Shown here: piece by piece, positions 23,063 through 35,021 of the stretch
Numbering within the stretch: the stretch's first letter is position 1
Layout of the letters: each line of letters starts with the position of its first letter
Position numbers and translations under genes: made by a program
Source of the DNA: Tenrec ecaudatus
Lineage: Eukaryota; Chordata; Mammalia; Afrosoricida; Tenrecidae
Direction: 5' to 3'
Assembly: GCF_050624435.1 (NCBI RefSeq)
Contig: NC_134531.1
Span: 252,106,812-252,170,811 of the forward strand
Length of the DNA stretch: 64,000 nucleotides
The notes under the pieces: generated by a model
Database searches by the model: none
What the model was told of the DNA's origin: nothing
What the model saw: the letters and a program-made list of their open reading frames with translations, nothing else

Positions 23063-24331
23063 TATGAGGAGTAGGCCCCCCCTCCAAAAAAAGTGGAAGT
23101 GGTATGTATTTGTCTCACTAGGCGAGCATCACACAACTTACCCTGAGTTAGTGCGCCCTGTGGTATTCCCCAAGAGGGTTCTCTCTGGCCACAGTGAATT
23201 CTTTCATAAAAGCCACTTTGCTGGAACCTTGTTTTTGGTGATAGCCAATTTAACAGAGCAGTGTCAGGCTGTGAAATTTTGTTTCTTGACTCAGAAAAGT
23301 TTTGCAAAAACTGTTGTGAGGTTGAACACAGCTTACAAGGACAGCACTATGGGAAAAAGTGCAGTGAACAAGTGGTTTTCTCATTTCCAAAAGGGGGAAA
23401 TGTTGATTGATGACAAACCTCATTCTGGTTGTCTTTCAACTTCCCAACTGGACCAAAATGTCAACAAAATGCATGTACATGTGCTTGAAGACCAACAGCT
23501 GACCACTGAAGAGATGGGGACGTTATCTAGACTATCATGTAGCTTGGTTCAGGGAATTTTAATGAAAGATTTGCAAATGAGAAGATTCACTGTGAAATTT
23601 GTGCCTCGGGTTCTGTCTGACCAAGATAAAACACATCGAGTGGAAACATGTTGTGCTTTGAAAGAACAGCTCCCGACATGTTTCCAAGGTCATTACTGGT
23701 GACAAGACCTGGTGCCACTCTTATGACCCTGAAAGCAAACAGCAATCAAGCCAGTGGAAGACGCCATTAGCTCCTCGAGTGACATCAAAGATCAAGGTGA
23801 TGTTCAGGTATTTCATTGATGTGAGAGGGGGTAGTGCATTTGGAGTTCTTTCCACCAGCTTTCAATCAGCTTTTTATTGAGAGGTTCTGAAAAGATTGCG
23901 TAACAGTGTGCGACAAAAAGGCCTGATTTATGACAGATAGGGGACTGATTTTGCCACCACAACAATGCGCCTGCTCACATAGCCATCTCACTACACCAGT
24001 TTTGGGCAAAAAACAGCATGCCTCTCTTGCCCCACACACCTTACTCACCTGACCTCACTCCATGCGACTTCTTTTTCTTTCCATGAATGAAGAGGGTCAT
24101 GAAAGGACAGCAATTTGAAGGCATAGAAGAGGGGAAGAAAAAGCAAGGGAGGTGGTCAGTCATCCAAACAGAGAGTTTAAAAAATGTTTCCTGGAATGGA
24201 ATCTCAAATTTGACAAATGAATTAAGTGTGTGTTACATTTGAAGGTGATAAGGTTAGTTTGTAAAAAAAAAAAAAATTAAATACATAGCTTTGGGGGAAA
24301 ACTTCCGTGTTTTTTTAAATTCCCTCATATA
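23063..24331 (+). mobile_element. mariner (irritans-type) DNA transposon, inactive
   Basis: A ~1.27-kb element lies between TA dinucleotides. Its terminal repeats begin 'tatgaggagtaggcccccc' on the left and end 'aaattccctcatata' on the right. The coding sense is +. The transposase helix-turn-helix region reads in frame from about 23248 (LTEQCQAVKFCFLTQKSFAK) through 23640 (KFVPRVLSDQDKTHR). Then a small deletion near 23680 shifts the frame, so the open frame 22986-23702 stops at HYW just before the first catalytic block (GDKTWCHSYDP). The second catalytic block reads HHNNAPAH near 23958, with Asn where the family has Asp. The third (PYSPDLTPCDFFFF, about 24040) keeps its Asp. The DD34D triad is therefore broken. 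It sits inside antisense RTE sequence that resumes directly on both sides. Confidence 0.9.
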
Positions 24332-25320
24332 ATTATTATCTGTGCCATTGAAAGGTATTTGCTATGAAGAAGTTGTTGGTTTTGCAAAATCATGCAATCT
24401 CTGGATGCATTTCTTTCATTAAGACCATCTATTCCAACTACTGTTCCTACTTCTTTGTTTCCAGCTTTCACATTCCAAACACCAATAATTTTTAATGCAT
24501 CTTGATTGTATATTTGATCAATTTCAAACTGAATAAGCTGCTAGAATTCTTCAATTTCTTCGTCAGTAGTTTTTGTGGTTGGTGCATAAATACGAATAAT
24601 AGTTGTATTGATTGTCTTTCCTTGATTGAGAATAAATATAATCCTATCAAAGGCAGTATTATACTTCAAGATAAACCTTGACACATCCTTTTTGATGTTA
24701 AATGTTATGCCATCTGTCATTCCCTGCATAACAAACCATATGATTTTCTGACTCAAAATGGCTGATACCAATCCATTTCAGCTCACCAACTCTTAGGATA
24801 TTGATCTTTATGCATTCCGTTTCATTTTAATGACTTCCAATTTCCCTAGATTCATACTTCATGCATTCCAAGTTCCAGTTGTTAGAATATTTTCACAGCT
24901 GCCTCTTCTCATTGTTCGTTGTGCCCTGTCAGCACATGAAGGTCTTAAGGCTTTCCTCCTACGGTCTTGACTCCAATCTTGTCACCGCGGTAACTCTGCT
25001 TTGAGCAGGGTCATCATTTGAGTGCCTTCGCACGAGGGGTGCATCCTCTGGCACTTTCTTCCACAAAGTTCTGCTTCCATTCACTAGGTTTTCAGTATCT
25101 GGCAGTATTTTGATTGTCTGCATAAGGTTTTCAGTGACTACTTCCTCCAAAGTGGGCAGTCAGTTTCTTCTTTGTAGTCTGTTCTTAGTCTGGACACTCC
25201 ACCAAAACCTGCTCACTTTGGATGACCTTGCTGACACTAGAAATACCTGTGCCACAACTTCCAGCAGCTCAGCAACATGCAAACAGTCACAGTATGACAA
25301 ACTGACGGACAAGTGGTGGA

Positions 25321-25909
25321 GAACCAAATAAGAGACTTTAAAAATAAAACCAAAATGAAAATGGGAAAAAATCTACATTTTCTGATATATATATATATAT
25401 TCTAAAGCTCCACATGCCTAATATCACGAGGACTACACAAAGGCAGTAGTCCATTTCTTAAATAATAAGCTCCCATAGTCTTCCAAGATCCTTCAAGAAT
25501 CTTTCAAAACTACCCCGTTCACAATCCCCTCTATAGGAAGTTGCCTTAAACGTCTGAGCCGACCTTTCTGCCTTGAACTTAATTGGCCCAGCAAATCCCC
25601 TCGGAAATCCCAGCAGTCTTTCACACCAGTCAGCAGGTCAGTCAGGGAAAAGAGAGGTAAATTTTACCAGCTGTCTATCTACAGGGTGGAGACAGAGGTT
25701 TCTCTAGAAAGGAAGTATCTGGTTTTGCTTTCCAGGACTTAAACTGAATGAGACACCCCCACACTATGGGTGGTGATCTGCTTTGTTGAAGGGCAACTGC
25801 TTGAAATGGGGATCACTCGTAACTGTTCCTTTGCTCTCACTTATTTCTTGTTGTTAAATGTTCCTTTTTTCTCACTTATTTCATGTAACACAACATTTGC
25901 CAATTCCAC
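25321..25909. other. Unassigned sequence with a short (TA)n
   Basis: A short (TA)n lies at 25385-25400. The segment about 25540-25620 shares a ~60-base patch with 63860-63930 (see findings). No gene seen. Confidence 0.45.
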
Positions 25910-26165
25910 AACTTTTTAACATGAAGTATTCAGTGACACCAATTCTATTGTCTTGTCCAACCATCACCAGTGTTCATTGCCAAGTTAACAGATAGTATTT
26001 CTTCCTAAACAATGATTCTCATTGCCCCCTCTGTTTCCTGGTAACTAATAAACCTTGAGCACTGTGTATTTACGTATTCAAACAGTTCTTATAAGTGAAA
26101 TTATACAATGTTGGTCCTTTTGTTATTGAGTAACTTCTATTAACACTTCATTGCAGCGTCTAGGT
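25910..26165 (-). mobile_element. Old L1 (L1M-class) 3' untranslated region, antisense
   Basis: 'tgtccaaccatcaccagtgt', 'gtttcctggtaactaataaa', 'cttataagtgaaattataca' and 'ttggtccttttgttattgag' follow the classic antisense L1M 3' untranslated region shared by placental mammals. Confidence 0.65.
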
Positions 26166-26984
26166 TAGCATGGACAAGGCAAACCAACAGGCACCATAGT
26201 CTTCTTAGATTTACCCATAAAATTAACCGTCACACCTTTGGAGCAGTGTTTTCAGGAGGGCATGGTATTTAAGGAAGGAATTGATGAAGGGAGTTACATC
26301 GAGGAGAATAATCACAAAGTATTGATTTCCTTTACTAAAGTCCGTGAAATACCCAGGTAAGAGCATTGGGAGGTTGTCGCTTATAGTACTACTGGGACTC
26401 TGAGTTTAATTACCTGATTTTGAAAGCCAGCTCCACAATGTATACATTGGATAGCCTAAGTAAATTACTGAATTTATTTGTACTTTAATTTAGTCACTTA
26501 TGAAAGTAGGAGGAAATGAACACTATCTCACTGGGCCCTTAGTAGATACATGAGACTTGGACAAAGTAGACACTGAATGGCTAGGCCATCGTACACTGAA
26601 GAGGAGGGAGCAGACCAGTAAAGAAGGGTCAATTTTTGTCTTTGAATCAAATCAGCATTAGAGGGTAACATACTTATCCAGCCTTTATCATCAATAGGAC
26701 AAGGTGTCCAATGATGGGGTTACCTGAATTAACTATATAACGAGCTATCAGAATGAATTTCTGCATAATGACTAGTTATGCAGGAATCAGATAGTAATAA
26801 TGATTCAGGAATTAATGTCTACATTTCTTTAATTTTATGATTTTGTGATATCAAATTCTCTAAGTATTGTTTTAAAATCTCAGTATATATTGGTAAAGTG
26901 GTTGGCTTGCTATTGCAAACAAATCAGTCAAGATAAATTTAGGAAAATTTGCCACCAATCATAATAAAGTAATGGCATTTCCTT
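26166..26984. other. Unassigned AT-rich sequence
   Basis: No convincing gene or repeat. A MIR-like tail may be present near 26440-26520 but is too weak to call. Confidence 0.4.
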
Positions 26985-27190
26985 GTGGTGTCTGGTAATA
27001 GAGTGGGGTGCACCTTGAGCTGCTAACTGCAAGGTCATTGGTTTGCATTCACCAGCTGCTCTGAGGGCGGAAGGTGAAGCTGTCTGCACCTGTAAAGACG
27101 TAAAATCTCAGACACCCAAGGAGCAGTTCTGTCCAGTCCTACGGGACATTATGAGTCCCAGTCAACTCGATGGCAGTGGATTTGGTTTGG
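26985..27190 (+). mobile_element. AfroSINE, near full length
   Basis: It contains 'gagctgctaactgcaaggtc', 'ggtttgcattcaccagctgc', 'gtgaagctgtctgcacctg' and the tail 'cagtcaactcgatggcagtg' followed by 'gatttggttt'. Confidence 0.85.
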
Positions 27191-27412
27191 GGTGGACTCG
27201 GCGTTGCACACATGAGCATTTGATTACTAGCAAAAGGCTGGCAGTTTGAACTCTCCCAGAGGTGCCTTGGAAGATAGGTCTGGTGATCTGAAAGGTCATG
27301 GCCTTGAAACCCTAAGGGACTGTTCTCCTTGATATGGTGCATCAGAACAGCCCGACCCTTCTAGGAGGTTGGCTTTAGTTGGAAGGGACTTGATGGCAGT
27401 CAACAAGAGCAA
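27191..27412 (+). mobile_element. Second SINE of the 'gtctggtgatct' subtype, head to tail
   Basis: 'gatctgaaaggtcatggcct', 'ttgaaaccctaagggactg' and 'gggacttgatggcag' mark an AfroSINE subtype that differs from its neighbour in the middle. The copy at 41205-41410 is the same subtype. It abuts the preceding SINE directly. Confidence 0.7.
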
Positions 27413-28624
27413 ACACCTATGTGGCAAATTGTCCTGCATTTTGTGAACTAGAGACCTTAATGGTCTTTCTTTAAGTGAAATAGAGAACTTTCTCACTAGT
27501 TTCTGCTAAATATTCCTTTAGATCACCCTTCCCATTGTTGTGAGACACCATCACGTTGGCTTCTGTTCGTAGTGGCTTCATGTGCCACAGCAGGACTGTG
27601 CAGATGGTTTTATGCTTTGTTTGATGATCATCTTGATGGAAGCTAATCAGGAGACCTTTCTCTCACATGGCAGCTGGGTGGAATCAAAGTCTACCAGCTG
27701 CAAATCCTTTGCCCACCACAAAGTTCTACAGCGCCTCGCTCCTCAGTGCTGGGGGTGGTTTCCCGGGATCTTCCCACCTGCTCCTCGTTTTGAATCAGGA
27801 TGGGTTGAATAGAAATCGTTGGCTGTCAAGGGTTAGTTTCTGGGAAGGGACAGCTACTCCGAGGTGATGGTCACATGCCCTTTCCTCCTCACACGGCGTT
27901 TCTTTAAAGAATTTATGTAAGCCATGCCTGGGCTTCTGCCTGAAAAGAGCAATATCCTTGCCAAGGTTTAGGGAGACTATCAGAAAAGACAACATACTTA
28001 AAATGACTCTTTCTTTAAGAATTGGGCCAAGCAAGTAAGTTGAATCTGGCATCTCTTAGGAAGAATATCAAGTCAAATTTCAAGTACATTGTCTGAGACT
28101 GTAGAAAAAGAAGGGCGTTCGCAAGTCTGGAACCATCTTCGAGTTACAAGCTGATATTTTCCACAAGTCTGCAGTTGTATCCATGCTCTCCATAGAGTTG
28201 ACCGGATGTGAAGTAAACACAATGGCCGGACCTGCCAGGCAGAGGTGATGGATTGTGCAGACAGTCAACGTGGGAATAAGGCTGGCTTATGCAAAGAAGA
28301 GGCAGAAGTCTGTCCATAGTCAGGGGAGAGTCGTAGGTGAGGGAATGAAAGAGGTTGGATGAGACTTATTGGGAGACTTGAAGACAAGGGTAAGGGGTTT
28401 GCATTTTACTCTAAAAAAAAAGTAACACACGGATTTTAAACAAGGCCTAATGTAATCTCTGTGCTTTAGAAAGATCACTCTGGGTAGTGTGTAAAGAAGG
28501 CGCCATAAGGAAGTAAAAGTAGAAAAAGACCAGGGGATAGTGGTGGCTTGGACAGAGGTGGGAGCTATAGCTGTGGAATGGTCCAACTTTTGACATGTCT
28601 CCTGCATGATGCAAGAAGTCCAAG
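27413..28624. other. Unassigned 1.2 kb
   Basis: Faint SINE-like words occur near 27680-27790, but there is no clear element and no gene. Confidence 0.4.
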
Positions 28625-28944
28625 AGCAGAGGGATGGTTCGTTTTATGTCAGCGTGGCTAGGCTATGGCTCACAGTGGTTTGTCACACTCTAATCTAGTC
28701 ACCACCATGGACTTTGTTGTGAGTGGTAAAATCACTTGACCTTGTGGACAGCAGATTTCCTTGATTACTTAATAGCAGGTAATTATTTATATTTAAAGTA
28801 ATGTAATATAGCCGCCTATAATGCAAGCTAATATAATGCAATTGATCAATCGGTTGGCATCATACCAGTGTAGGGTGGACCATGAGCTTAAGTGCCCTGA
28901 GTTATAAAAGGACCTGAATACACAGCCATGCATGCACATACCTG

Positions 28945-28993
<49 letters not shown>

Positions 28994-29165
28994 AGACAGT
29001 GCATGAGGATCATCTACAAGCAAAGCAATGCCAAGAATCACTGGTGTCAGAATGAAGAGAGATGCTCACAGAAGGAATTGACGTGGATGAGACCCAGGGA
29101 GACTTTGTCTCCAAAATTTTCAAGAAGAAAATTTCTGTTCTTTAAAGCCGACCACTTGTTCAACT
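28625..29165 (+). mobile_element. Ancient LTR-like or 'X'-related repeat, composite
   Basis: The left part ('tatgtcagcgtggctaggct', 'ctaatctagtcacc') resembles the start of the repeat class seen at 17318. The right part ('gatcatctacaagcaaagca', 'caagaagaaaatttctgttc', 'tttaaagccgaccacttg') resembles the 3' part of MaLR LTRs. Boundaries and family are uncertain. Confidence 0.4.
28950..28991. repeat. (CA)n microsatellite, about 21 units
   Basis: Uninterrupted AC dinucleotides. The short frames crossing it are repeat artefacts. Confidence 0.95.
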
Positions 29166-29828
29166 TCTGTCACTGCATCAATAGGTAATCAATAGGTAAC
29201 TAACAAAATGAACTCACTGCCATTGACTTGAGGCAAACTCAAGTCCTTTTCAAACAACAAAGAGTGTTTTGAGGAGTTTCAAGGATGCCAGATAATGGAA
29301 TTCTTTGGTAGAAGCACCAATCGCTTTCCTCCACAGAAGAAAGGGTTCACCACAAGGTTCTGAGTCCAGCAGTGTTTGGGATCCCGAGTATCATGGTGCT
29401 GGTCAGACAATTCATAAACCTTCCATTTTTAAGTGGCCACTGGGTTGGTTTTTGTGTTTCATAGGCAGGAAGCAAGCTTCAGCCTGAGGAAGATACTGAC
29501 CAAGTTAAACCTCTGCAAAGTTCTTAGACTGTTTAGTCTTCAAGAGGCTTATTTTGCATTCAGGCAATATATTCAATGCTTGGTATTCAATTTATTCATC
29601 TCCTATACTCCATAAATACAAATTTTGAAACTGGAGATTAGAAGGATATTTTTTTAAGTTGTCAGCTCAATACTCTTTCTACTTCGTTTTGTGCTTCAGT
29701 TTACGTATGCCTTCTTCAAAGTGGATCTGGGTAATAATTCCTGTCCAGAGTCTTTCCCAGGTGTTGGAAAAACAAGGCTTTTAGTCCAAATCTGTGCACA
29801 TTGCCAAATGGAAAGCTTCTGAGGATCC
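29166..29828. other. Unassigned sequence
   Basis: No gene or repeat recognised. Confidence 0.45.
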
Positions 29829-29896
29829 AAGACCTAAAATATTACACTTGATCTTAGCTAAAAGGCCGAGAAGCAATGCCAAGACGTAAAATATTA
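29829..29896 (-). pseudogene. RNU2: U2 snRNA 5'-end fragment flanked by direct repeats
   Basis: On the minus strand, 29877 down to about 29845 reads 'attgcttctcggccttttag' then 'ctaagatcaagtg', the first ~33 bases of U2 small nuclear RNA with two changes from the usual 'atcgcttctcggccttttgg'. The fragment is bracketed by 'aagacctaaaatatta' (29829-29844) and 'aagacgtaaaatatta' (29881-29896), a 15-of-16 direct repeat that looks like a target-site duplication. U2 is the branch-point snRNA of the spliceosome. This copy lacks everything after base ~33 (branch recognition, Sm site) and any promoter, so it cannot work. Confidence 0.85.
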
Positions 29897-30509
29897 TGGG
29901 CCCATTCCAAATACGTAGTCTTATAGGAAAATACACTAGTGTATAAGGCTAAAGGAGGAAAGAGCAACCAGACCCGGTGTTTTCCTTATGACTTCTATGG
30001 TTGTATTAAAAAAAAAAAATGGTGCTTTTCTTTTTCTGATACCCAAAGCATGTGTTAATGTACCTCTTGGATAATCCAGACCTCCTTTGGCACTTCCTGT
30101 GTGCCAGGCACTGTACTTTATGCTGGATTATGCAGATGGGTAGTTTGACAGAATGAGTAGTGAAGTACCTAGTTAGGTCACCAGGAAAGTTTACTCTGGG
30201 GCGGGGGTGGGAGGGGGACTTTTAAATGGAGGCCCTGGGGACACTAACTTCAGGGGAAAGGCAATTAAAAAAAGAGGATGTCCAGTAGAAATAGGATCTT
30301 GGGCATTAACTAGCTCACCCCAGAGAAACTATAGATGTGTAAAACAGCTAATCTTAGCACAGGGTGGTTCTCACGAGAGCCATAGAACAGAATACTCTAA
30401 GAGCCCAGTGGGGAAGGAATGATGAACCAGGGATGAGTCTGTGGCAGGGCTGTGCCAGAGGATACACAGACACAGAGCAGCATCATGAAGCTCTAAACCA
30501 CGGCCTCAT
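29897..30509. other. Mostly unassigned; possible MIR shred
   Basis: 30085-30125 ('cacttcctgtgtgccaggca', 'ctgtactttatgctgg') looks like the 5' core of MIR. Nothing else recognised. Confidence 0.45.
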
Positions 30510-30655
30510 CGGTACCGAAGCGTTTTAATATGGATCGCTGGGTTCCACTCCACAGTCACTGAAGCAGGATCTCTGAGTTGTCTGTCAAGGGAGCTATGTT
30601 TTCAGAAGGTTCCTTTGGTAATTCTGATGGGAGATGGGTTGTGACCCTCTGGTTT
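30510..30655 (+). mobile_element. MER5-like element
   Basis: 'tcgctgggttccactccaca', 'actgaagcaggatctctgag' and 'ccttggtaattctgatgg'-type words are in MER5 order. Old and diverged. Confidence 0.5.
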
Positions 30656-30745
30656 TGAGAGTAGGCCTTGAAATCAGAAAGAAGACTTGGGCTCCTACTT
30701 ACGTGCTTCTGAGTTTCACTTTGTTTATCTGCTAACCGATGGTTT
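30656..30745 (-). mobile_element. MIR fragment, antisense
   Basis: 'cttgaaatcagaaagaagac', 'ttgggctcctacttacgtgc', 'tgagtttcactttgtttatc' has the order of an antisense MIR. Confidence 0.5.
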
Positions 30746-31637
30746 TAAGGCCATCTTCCTCAGTGGATCAAAGAAGCCATTAAACTCCTCAAGGAAAATT
30801 TGAGATTTACTCTCAGGGACCATGGGACCTGAAGGACTCTGGGCTTGGATATAAGCCCATAACCACTCAGCCCCCGAGAAAGCCTAGTAATGAGTCAAGT
30901 CTCCCCATGAGGCTACACCTGTGAGGTGGCATCTATTGGAACTATTCCTAGAAAAGCACAGCTTTGATCGTAACCGAGGAAAGGGCTGATCAAGCTGCCC
31001 CAGAGGTCACAGAACATGTCTTGGGAGCTTGCCTTTCAAAGGAAACAGCAGAGGCAGGGTTATAGTGAGAAGCCCAGGGAAGCTGGAAAAGCAGCCTCCA
31101 CCTTGGACAGGAAGCCAGTTTCCAGGAGAACAAAAGGACAGCGAGCAGCTGTGGAGTTGTCAAGTGTTAAGGAAGCAGCTGGCTTTGCCTCACGGTTGTT
31201 TTCCGCTCTATTTTTACTTCCACCTTTAAATGCAAATGACTGAAAGGACTTCTCTAAACTCAAGCCCAACTCTTGGCTGATTCTTAGGGCTGACCCCAGA
31301 GAGAATGTCATCTTGCGGAGAGAGGAAACATTGGGGAATTTGGGGCGTTAGTTGGGCAGGGTTTGGCAGTTTGACCTTTTGGGGGTGAGTCAGGGAATGG
31401 TGACTTCACTCAAACCTCTCTCACAGTCTCGAGCACCTATCCCTGACAGTTCAGCCCTTTGCACACAATTTGCAGTGTGACAAGAAGGGCGTGACGTCCT
31501 TTCCTCACCTCTAAAATGGCCCATCTCATCCTTAACTTCCACCAACTAACAAGCAACCAACTCAACCACTCACTTTGGGATAAGAACCCAGAAGACTTTT
31601 CAGAAAATGGCTCTGCAAGATCAATGGGTGTTTGTTT
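30746..31637. other. Unassigned unique-looking sequence
   Basis: Overlapping frames near 31016-31311 on both strands lack motifs. No gene called. Confidence 0.45.
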
Positions 31638-33045
31638 GAAATCATTTTATTGGGGGCTCATATAGCGCTTATGACAATCCATCCATTGTATCAAGCATAT
31701 TTGTGTATTTGTTACCATCATCATTTTCAAAACATTTTCCTTCTACTTGAGCCTTTGGTATCAGATTCTCATTTCCCCCTCGTTCCCCCACCCACCCTTC
31801 CTCCCTTATGCACCCTAGATAATTTATAAATTATTTGTTTCATGTCTTACACTGACCGATGTCTCCCTTCACCCACTTTTCTGTTGTTCATCACCCCAGG
31901 AGGGGGTTATAAGTAGATCATTATGATTGGTTCCCCCTATCTCCCCCCACCTGCCTCTTCCCCTCCTAGTATGGCTAGTCTCAATATTGGCCCTGAGGGG
32001 TTTATCAGTCCTGGATTTCCTGGGTTTCCAGCTCTGATCTGTACCTGTGTACATGTTCTGGTCTAGCCAGATTTGTAAGGTAGAATTGGGGCTTGATAGT
32101 GGTGGGGAGGAAGCATTAAAGAACTAGAGGAAAGTTGTATGTTTCATCAGTGCTATACTGCACCCTGACTGGCTCACCTCCTCCCCGTGGCCCTTCTGTA
32201 AGGGGATGTCCAGTTGCCTACAGATGGGCTTTGGGTCTCCATTCCACACTCCCCCTCATTCACAATGAGTTGATTTTTTTGTTCTGGATCTTTGATGCCT
32301 GATCCCATCAACACCTCCTGATCATACAGGCTGGTGTGCTTCTTTCCATGTGGGCTTTGTTGCTTCTCAACTAGGTGACCGCTTGTTTATCTTCAAACCT
32401 TTAAGACCCCAGATGCAATATATTTTGATAGCCAGGCACCATCAGCTTTCTTCACGACATCTGTTTATTCACCCTTTTTGTCTTTAGCGATCATGTCAGG
32501 AAGATAAGCATCATGGAATGCCAGATTAATAGAACAAAGTATTCTTGCTTCGAGAGAGTACTTGAGCAGAGGTCCAGTGTCCATCTGCTACCTTATTCTA
32601 AACCTATAAATACATGTACATAGATCTATTTCCCCATTGTCATATAGAAATATATTTACATATGCACATGTCTGTATTTAGACCTGTATAAATGTCCCCT
32701 TGCCTCCTAGTTCTTTCCTTTATTTCCTTTCTCTTGACCCACTACTATGTTCAGTCTTCATTTGGGTTTCAGTGATTCCTCTTGGTTTCATTGCCCATGA
32801 TCAAGCCCTACTCGGCCTCTGACACCCTCCTCATCAATGATTTTAGATTGCTTGTTGTTCCCTACTCCCTGGGTTTGTTACCCCCACTTCCTTTCCCCCT
32901 CCACCCCTCTCTCATGTCCCCCCAGAACCATTCGTCCTGTTGTTTTCTCCTCTGGATTGTTTATCCCACTATCTTATGTTGACAGGTATGCAGAGAAAAT
33001 TATATGCACAAAAACAAGACAGGGCAAAACAAAGCAACAAATTAT
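31638..33045 (-). mobile_element. L1-like element, long 3' region, antisense (~1.4 kb)
   Basis: It starts 'aatcattttattgggggctc', follows the full antisense order through 'aggaagataagcatcatgga', and ends in the A-rich 'aaacaagacagggcaaaaca' tract. It abuts an older L1 3' end at 33050, so it apparently inserted into that element's T/A-rich terminus. Confidence 0.85.
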
Positions 33046-33049
33046 TTTT

Positions 33050-33250
33050 TTTCAATAGTTTTATTGGCACGCAAATTACATATCATACACTCGAATGGTT
33101 CAAGCATATCACAGGGGATTGTACAACCAGCACTACACCTAATGTGTTCTTTTCAGTAGCTCACAAATTTAGTGACTCGGATGCTCTGGAGACAAAAGCA
33201 TCCCTGTCATTGCAGCTTTATCACTAAACACTGCTTCTCAGTGTTATTTT
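33050..33250 (-). mobile_element. Older L1 3' end, antisense
   Basis: 'caatagttttattggcacgc', 'aattacatatcatacactcg' and 'ggattgtacaaccagcacta' are intermediate between the pan-mammalian L1M 3' untranslated region and the abundant lineage-specific version here. Confidence 0.6.
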
Positions 33251-34335
33251 TGCTTTTCTCCTTGATCGTTTGGACTTGGGCAAATTTTCTTTCTGTTCAA
33301 ATCTCAGAATAGCTATACACCGAGGGCGCTTCTTCTTGTGTAAAATTCAACATCAGCAGAAGACACACACATTATCCGTAGCACAAAACCATTAGCATTT
33401 GAGTCCATTTCTCTTTAGAGCTCCTTCCAGTCAGTCCTCACTCATCCCGCGTTTCATTTGAGCAGTCGCTGGTTCCAGCAGCGTCAGCACACCAGTTGCA
33501 GATGACTTCTGGGGGTCAGGGTCCCATGTAGCAATGAGATTTCTCATCCCATCAAGAATCTGCTAGGGAATGCTTCTTATAATTGTCTGAGCATTCTGGC
33601 ATAAAACTTTCAATGCTTGATTGTCTCCGCCTAATGACTAAATGTACCCATGCTGCTGGCAAGGCAGAAAAAGACCATACTCTTGTGTTAATTTAAACTC
33701 TTACCACCACCACCACCCACAGAGTGTGGGCACCGCGCTTATCCATCCATTACAGAATGCTAGCCCCCTGGCAAGTCATGTCCCTCTCTAGTTGCAGGAG
33801 TCATTCCTACAATCCTGCTAGACAAGAATGCACAAAAAGCTTTGAAAACTACATAAAATAAAGCTGTGTATGTAACATAAGGTTCATTTTCTAATTTCCA
33901 GAAGGGATTTTATTTTTGCTACTCTCTCAGCAGTACAGTAAAGGTGAACTGGTGGCCTATCTTTCTGTATGTGCATTTCTATTTCTGAGTTTATGTCTGG
34001 TTTGGTTGCAAGTTATAGGTTCCTCAACTGTGCCCTCCGTGATATATTTATTCTGAAAAGCTTTCCTGTTTTTGAACTTCTCTTAATGGACAAGTTGGTA
34101 TAGTTGCTCCACATTTTGGTAGCAGGACTAATTTAATGTTGCAGTAATACTGAAAGCTCTCCCGCCAGATATAAAGGCATTAACCTCCAGCTGCAGTGCA
34201 GTTTCAATAACTTTTTTGAAAAAACATGCAAGGAAAAAGATGCATTCACAAAAGCATGACTTGCCCTGATCTTGCAGAAGCGCTCAGCTTTGCACTTATT
34301 CTGTTGGCATGTTTTTCTCCTTTCATTCTTCCCTT
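33251..34335. other. Unassigned 1.1 kb
   Basis: No supported gene or repeat. Confidence 0.45.
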
Positions 34336-34347
34336 GGCTGTTTCTCT

Positions 34348-35021
34348 CTCTTTTTTAAAAAAATCATTTTATCGGGGGCACATACAACTCTTATCACAAT
34401 CCATACATCCATCCATTGTGTCAAGCACATATGTACATTTGTTGCCCTCATCATTCTCAAAACATTTGTCTTCTACTTGAGCCCTTAATATCGGCTGCTC
34501 ATTTCCCCCCTCCCTCCACCCTCCCCTACCTCATGAACCCTTCATCATTCATAAATGATTATTATTTTGTCATATGTTACACTGTTCAATGTCTTCCCCC
34601 CTAGGCAGGGAGGAGGCTATGTGTAGATTCTTGTAGTCAGTTCCCCCTTTCTACCCAACATTCCCTCCACCCTCCAGGCATCGCCACTCTCACCGTTGGT
34701 CCTGAAGGAGTCATCTGTCCTGGATTCCCTGTGTTTTCAGTTGCTATCTGAGCCTATGTACATCCTCTGGTCTAGCCAGATTTGTAAGGTAAATTTGGGA
34801 TCATGACAGTGGGTGGAGGAGGAAGCATTTAAGAACTAGAGGAAAGTTGTATGTTTCATCGTTGCTACCCTGCACACTGACTGGCTCATCTCCTCCCCAC
34901 AACCCTTCAGTAAGGGGGTGTCCGGTTGCCTACCGATGGGCTTTGAGTCTCCACTCTTGCACTCACCCACGTTTACAATGATATGATTTTTTGTTCGTTG
35001 ATGCTTGATACCTGAAAGGAA
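34348..35021 (-). mobile_element. L1-like 3' region, antisense, with TSD
   Basis: 674 bases start with the T-run and 'atcattttatcgggggcac' and end at 'gatgcttgatacctgaaagg'. They are bracketed by ggctgtttctct at 34336-34347 and 35022-35033. This is a simple 5'-truncated insertion. Confidence 0.9.

Larger units (their letters stand above)
21800..25320 (-). mobile_element. RTE-type LINE, antisense, host of a nested insertion cluster
   Basis: Antisense RTE sequence appears in four separated blocks. 21800-21892 includes 'gagcaagcttcagtttcttc'. 22746-23062 includes 'gaggttcttgatgtcctccc' and 'ttcccacagatgtagtcaat'. 24332-24960 includes 'atttgctatgaagaagttgt' and 'gcatttctttcatt'. The 5' end runs to about 25320. 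Removing the L1 (21893-22745) and the mariner (23063-24331) restores collinearity with the 7502-11475 copy. The 3' half, including the reverse transcriptase, is absent. Open frames in this block are antisense noise or belong to the mariner. Confidence 0.85.

Noticed and set aside
22986..23702. 238-codon frame as an intact gene
   Set aside because: It begins in RTE sequence upstream of the mariner end and stops before the catalytic domain. It is a broken transposase, not a host gene.
28950..28991. CRISPR-like or regulatory repeat
   Set aside because: It is a plain (CA)n microsatellite in a mammalian context.
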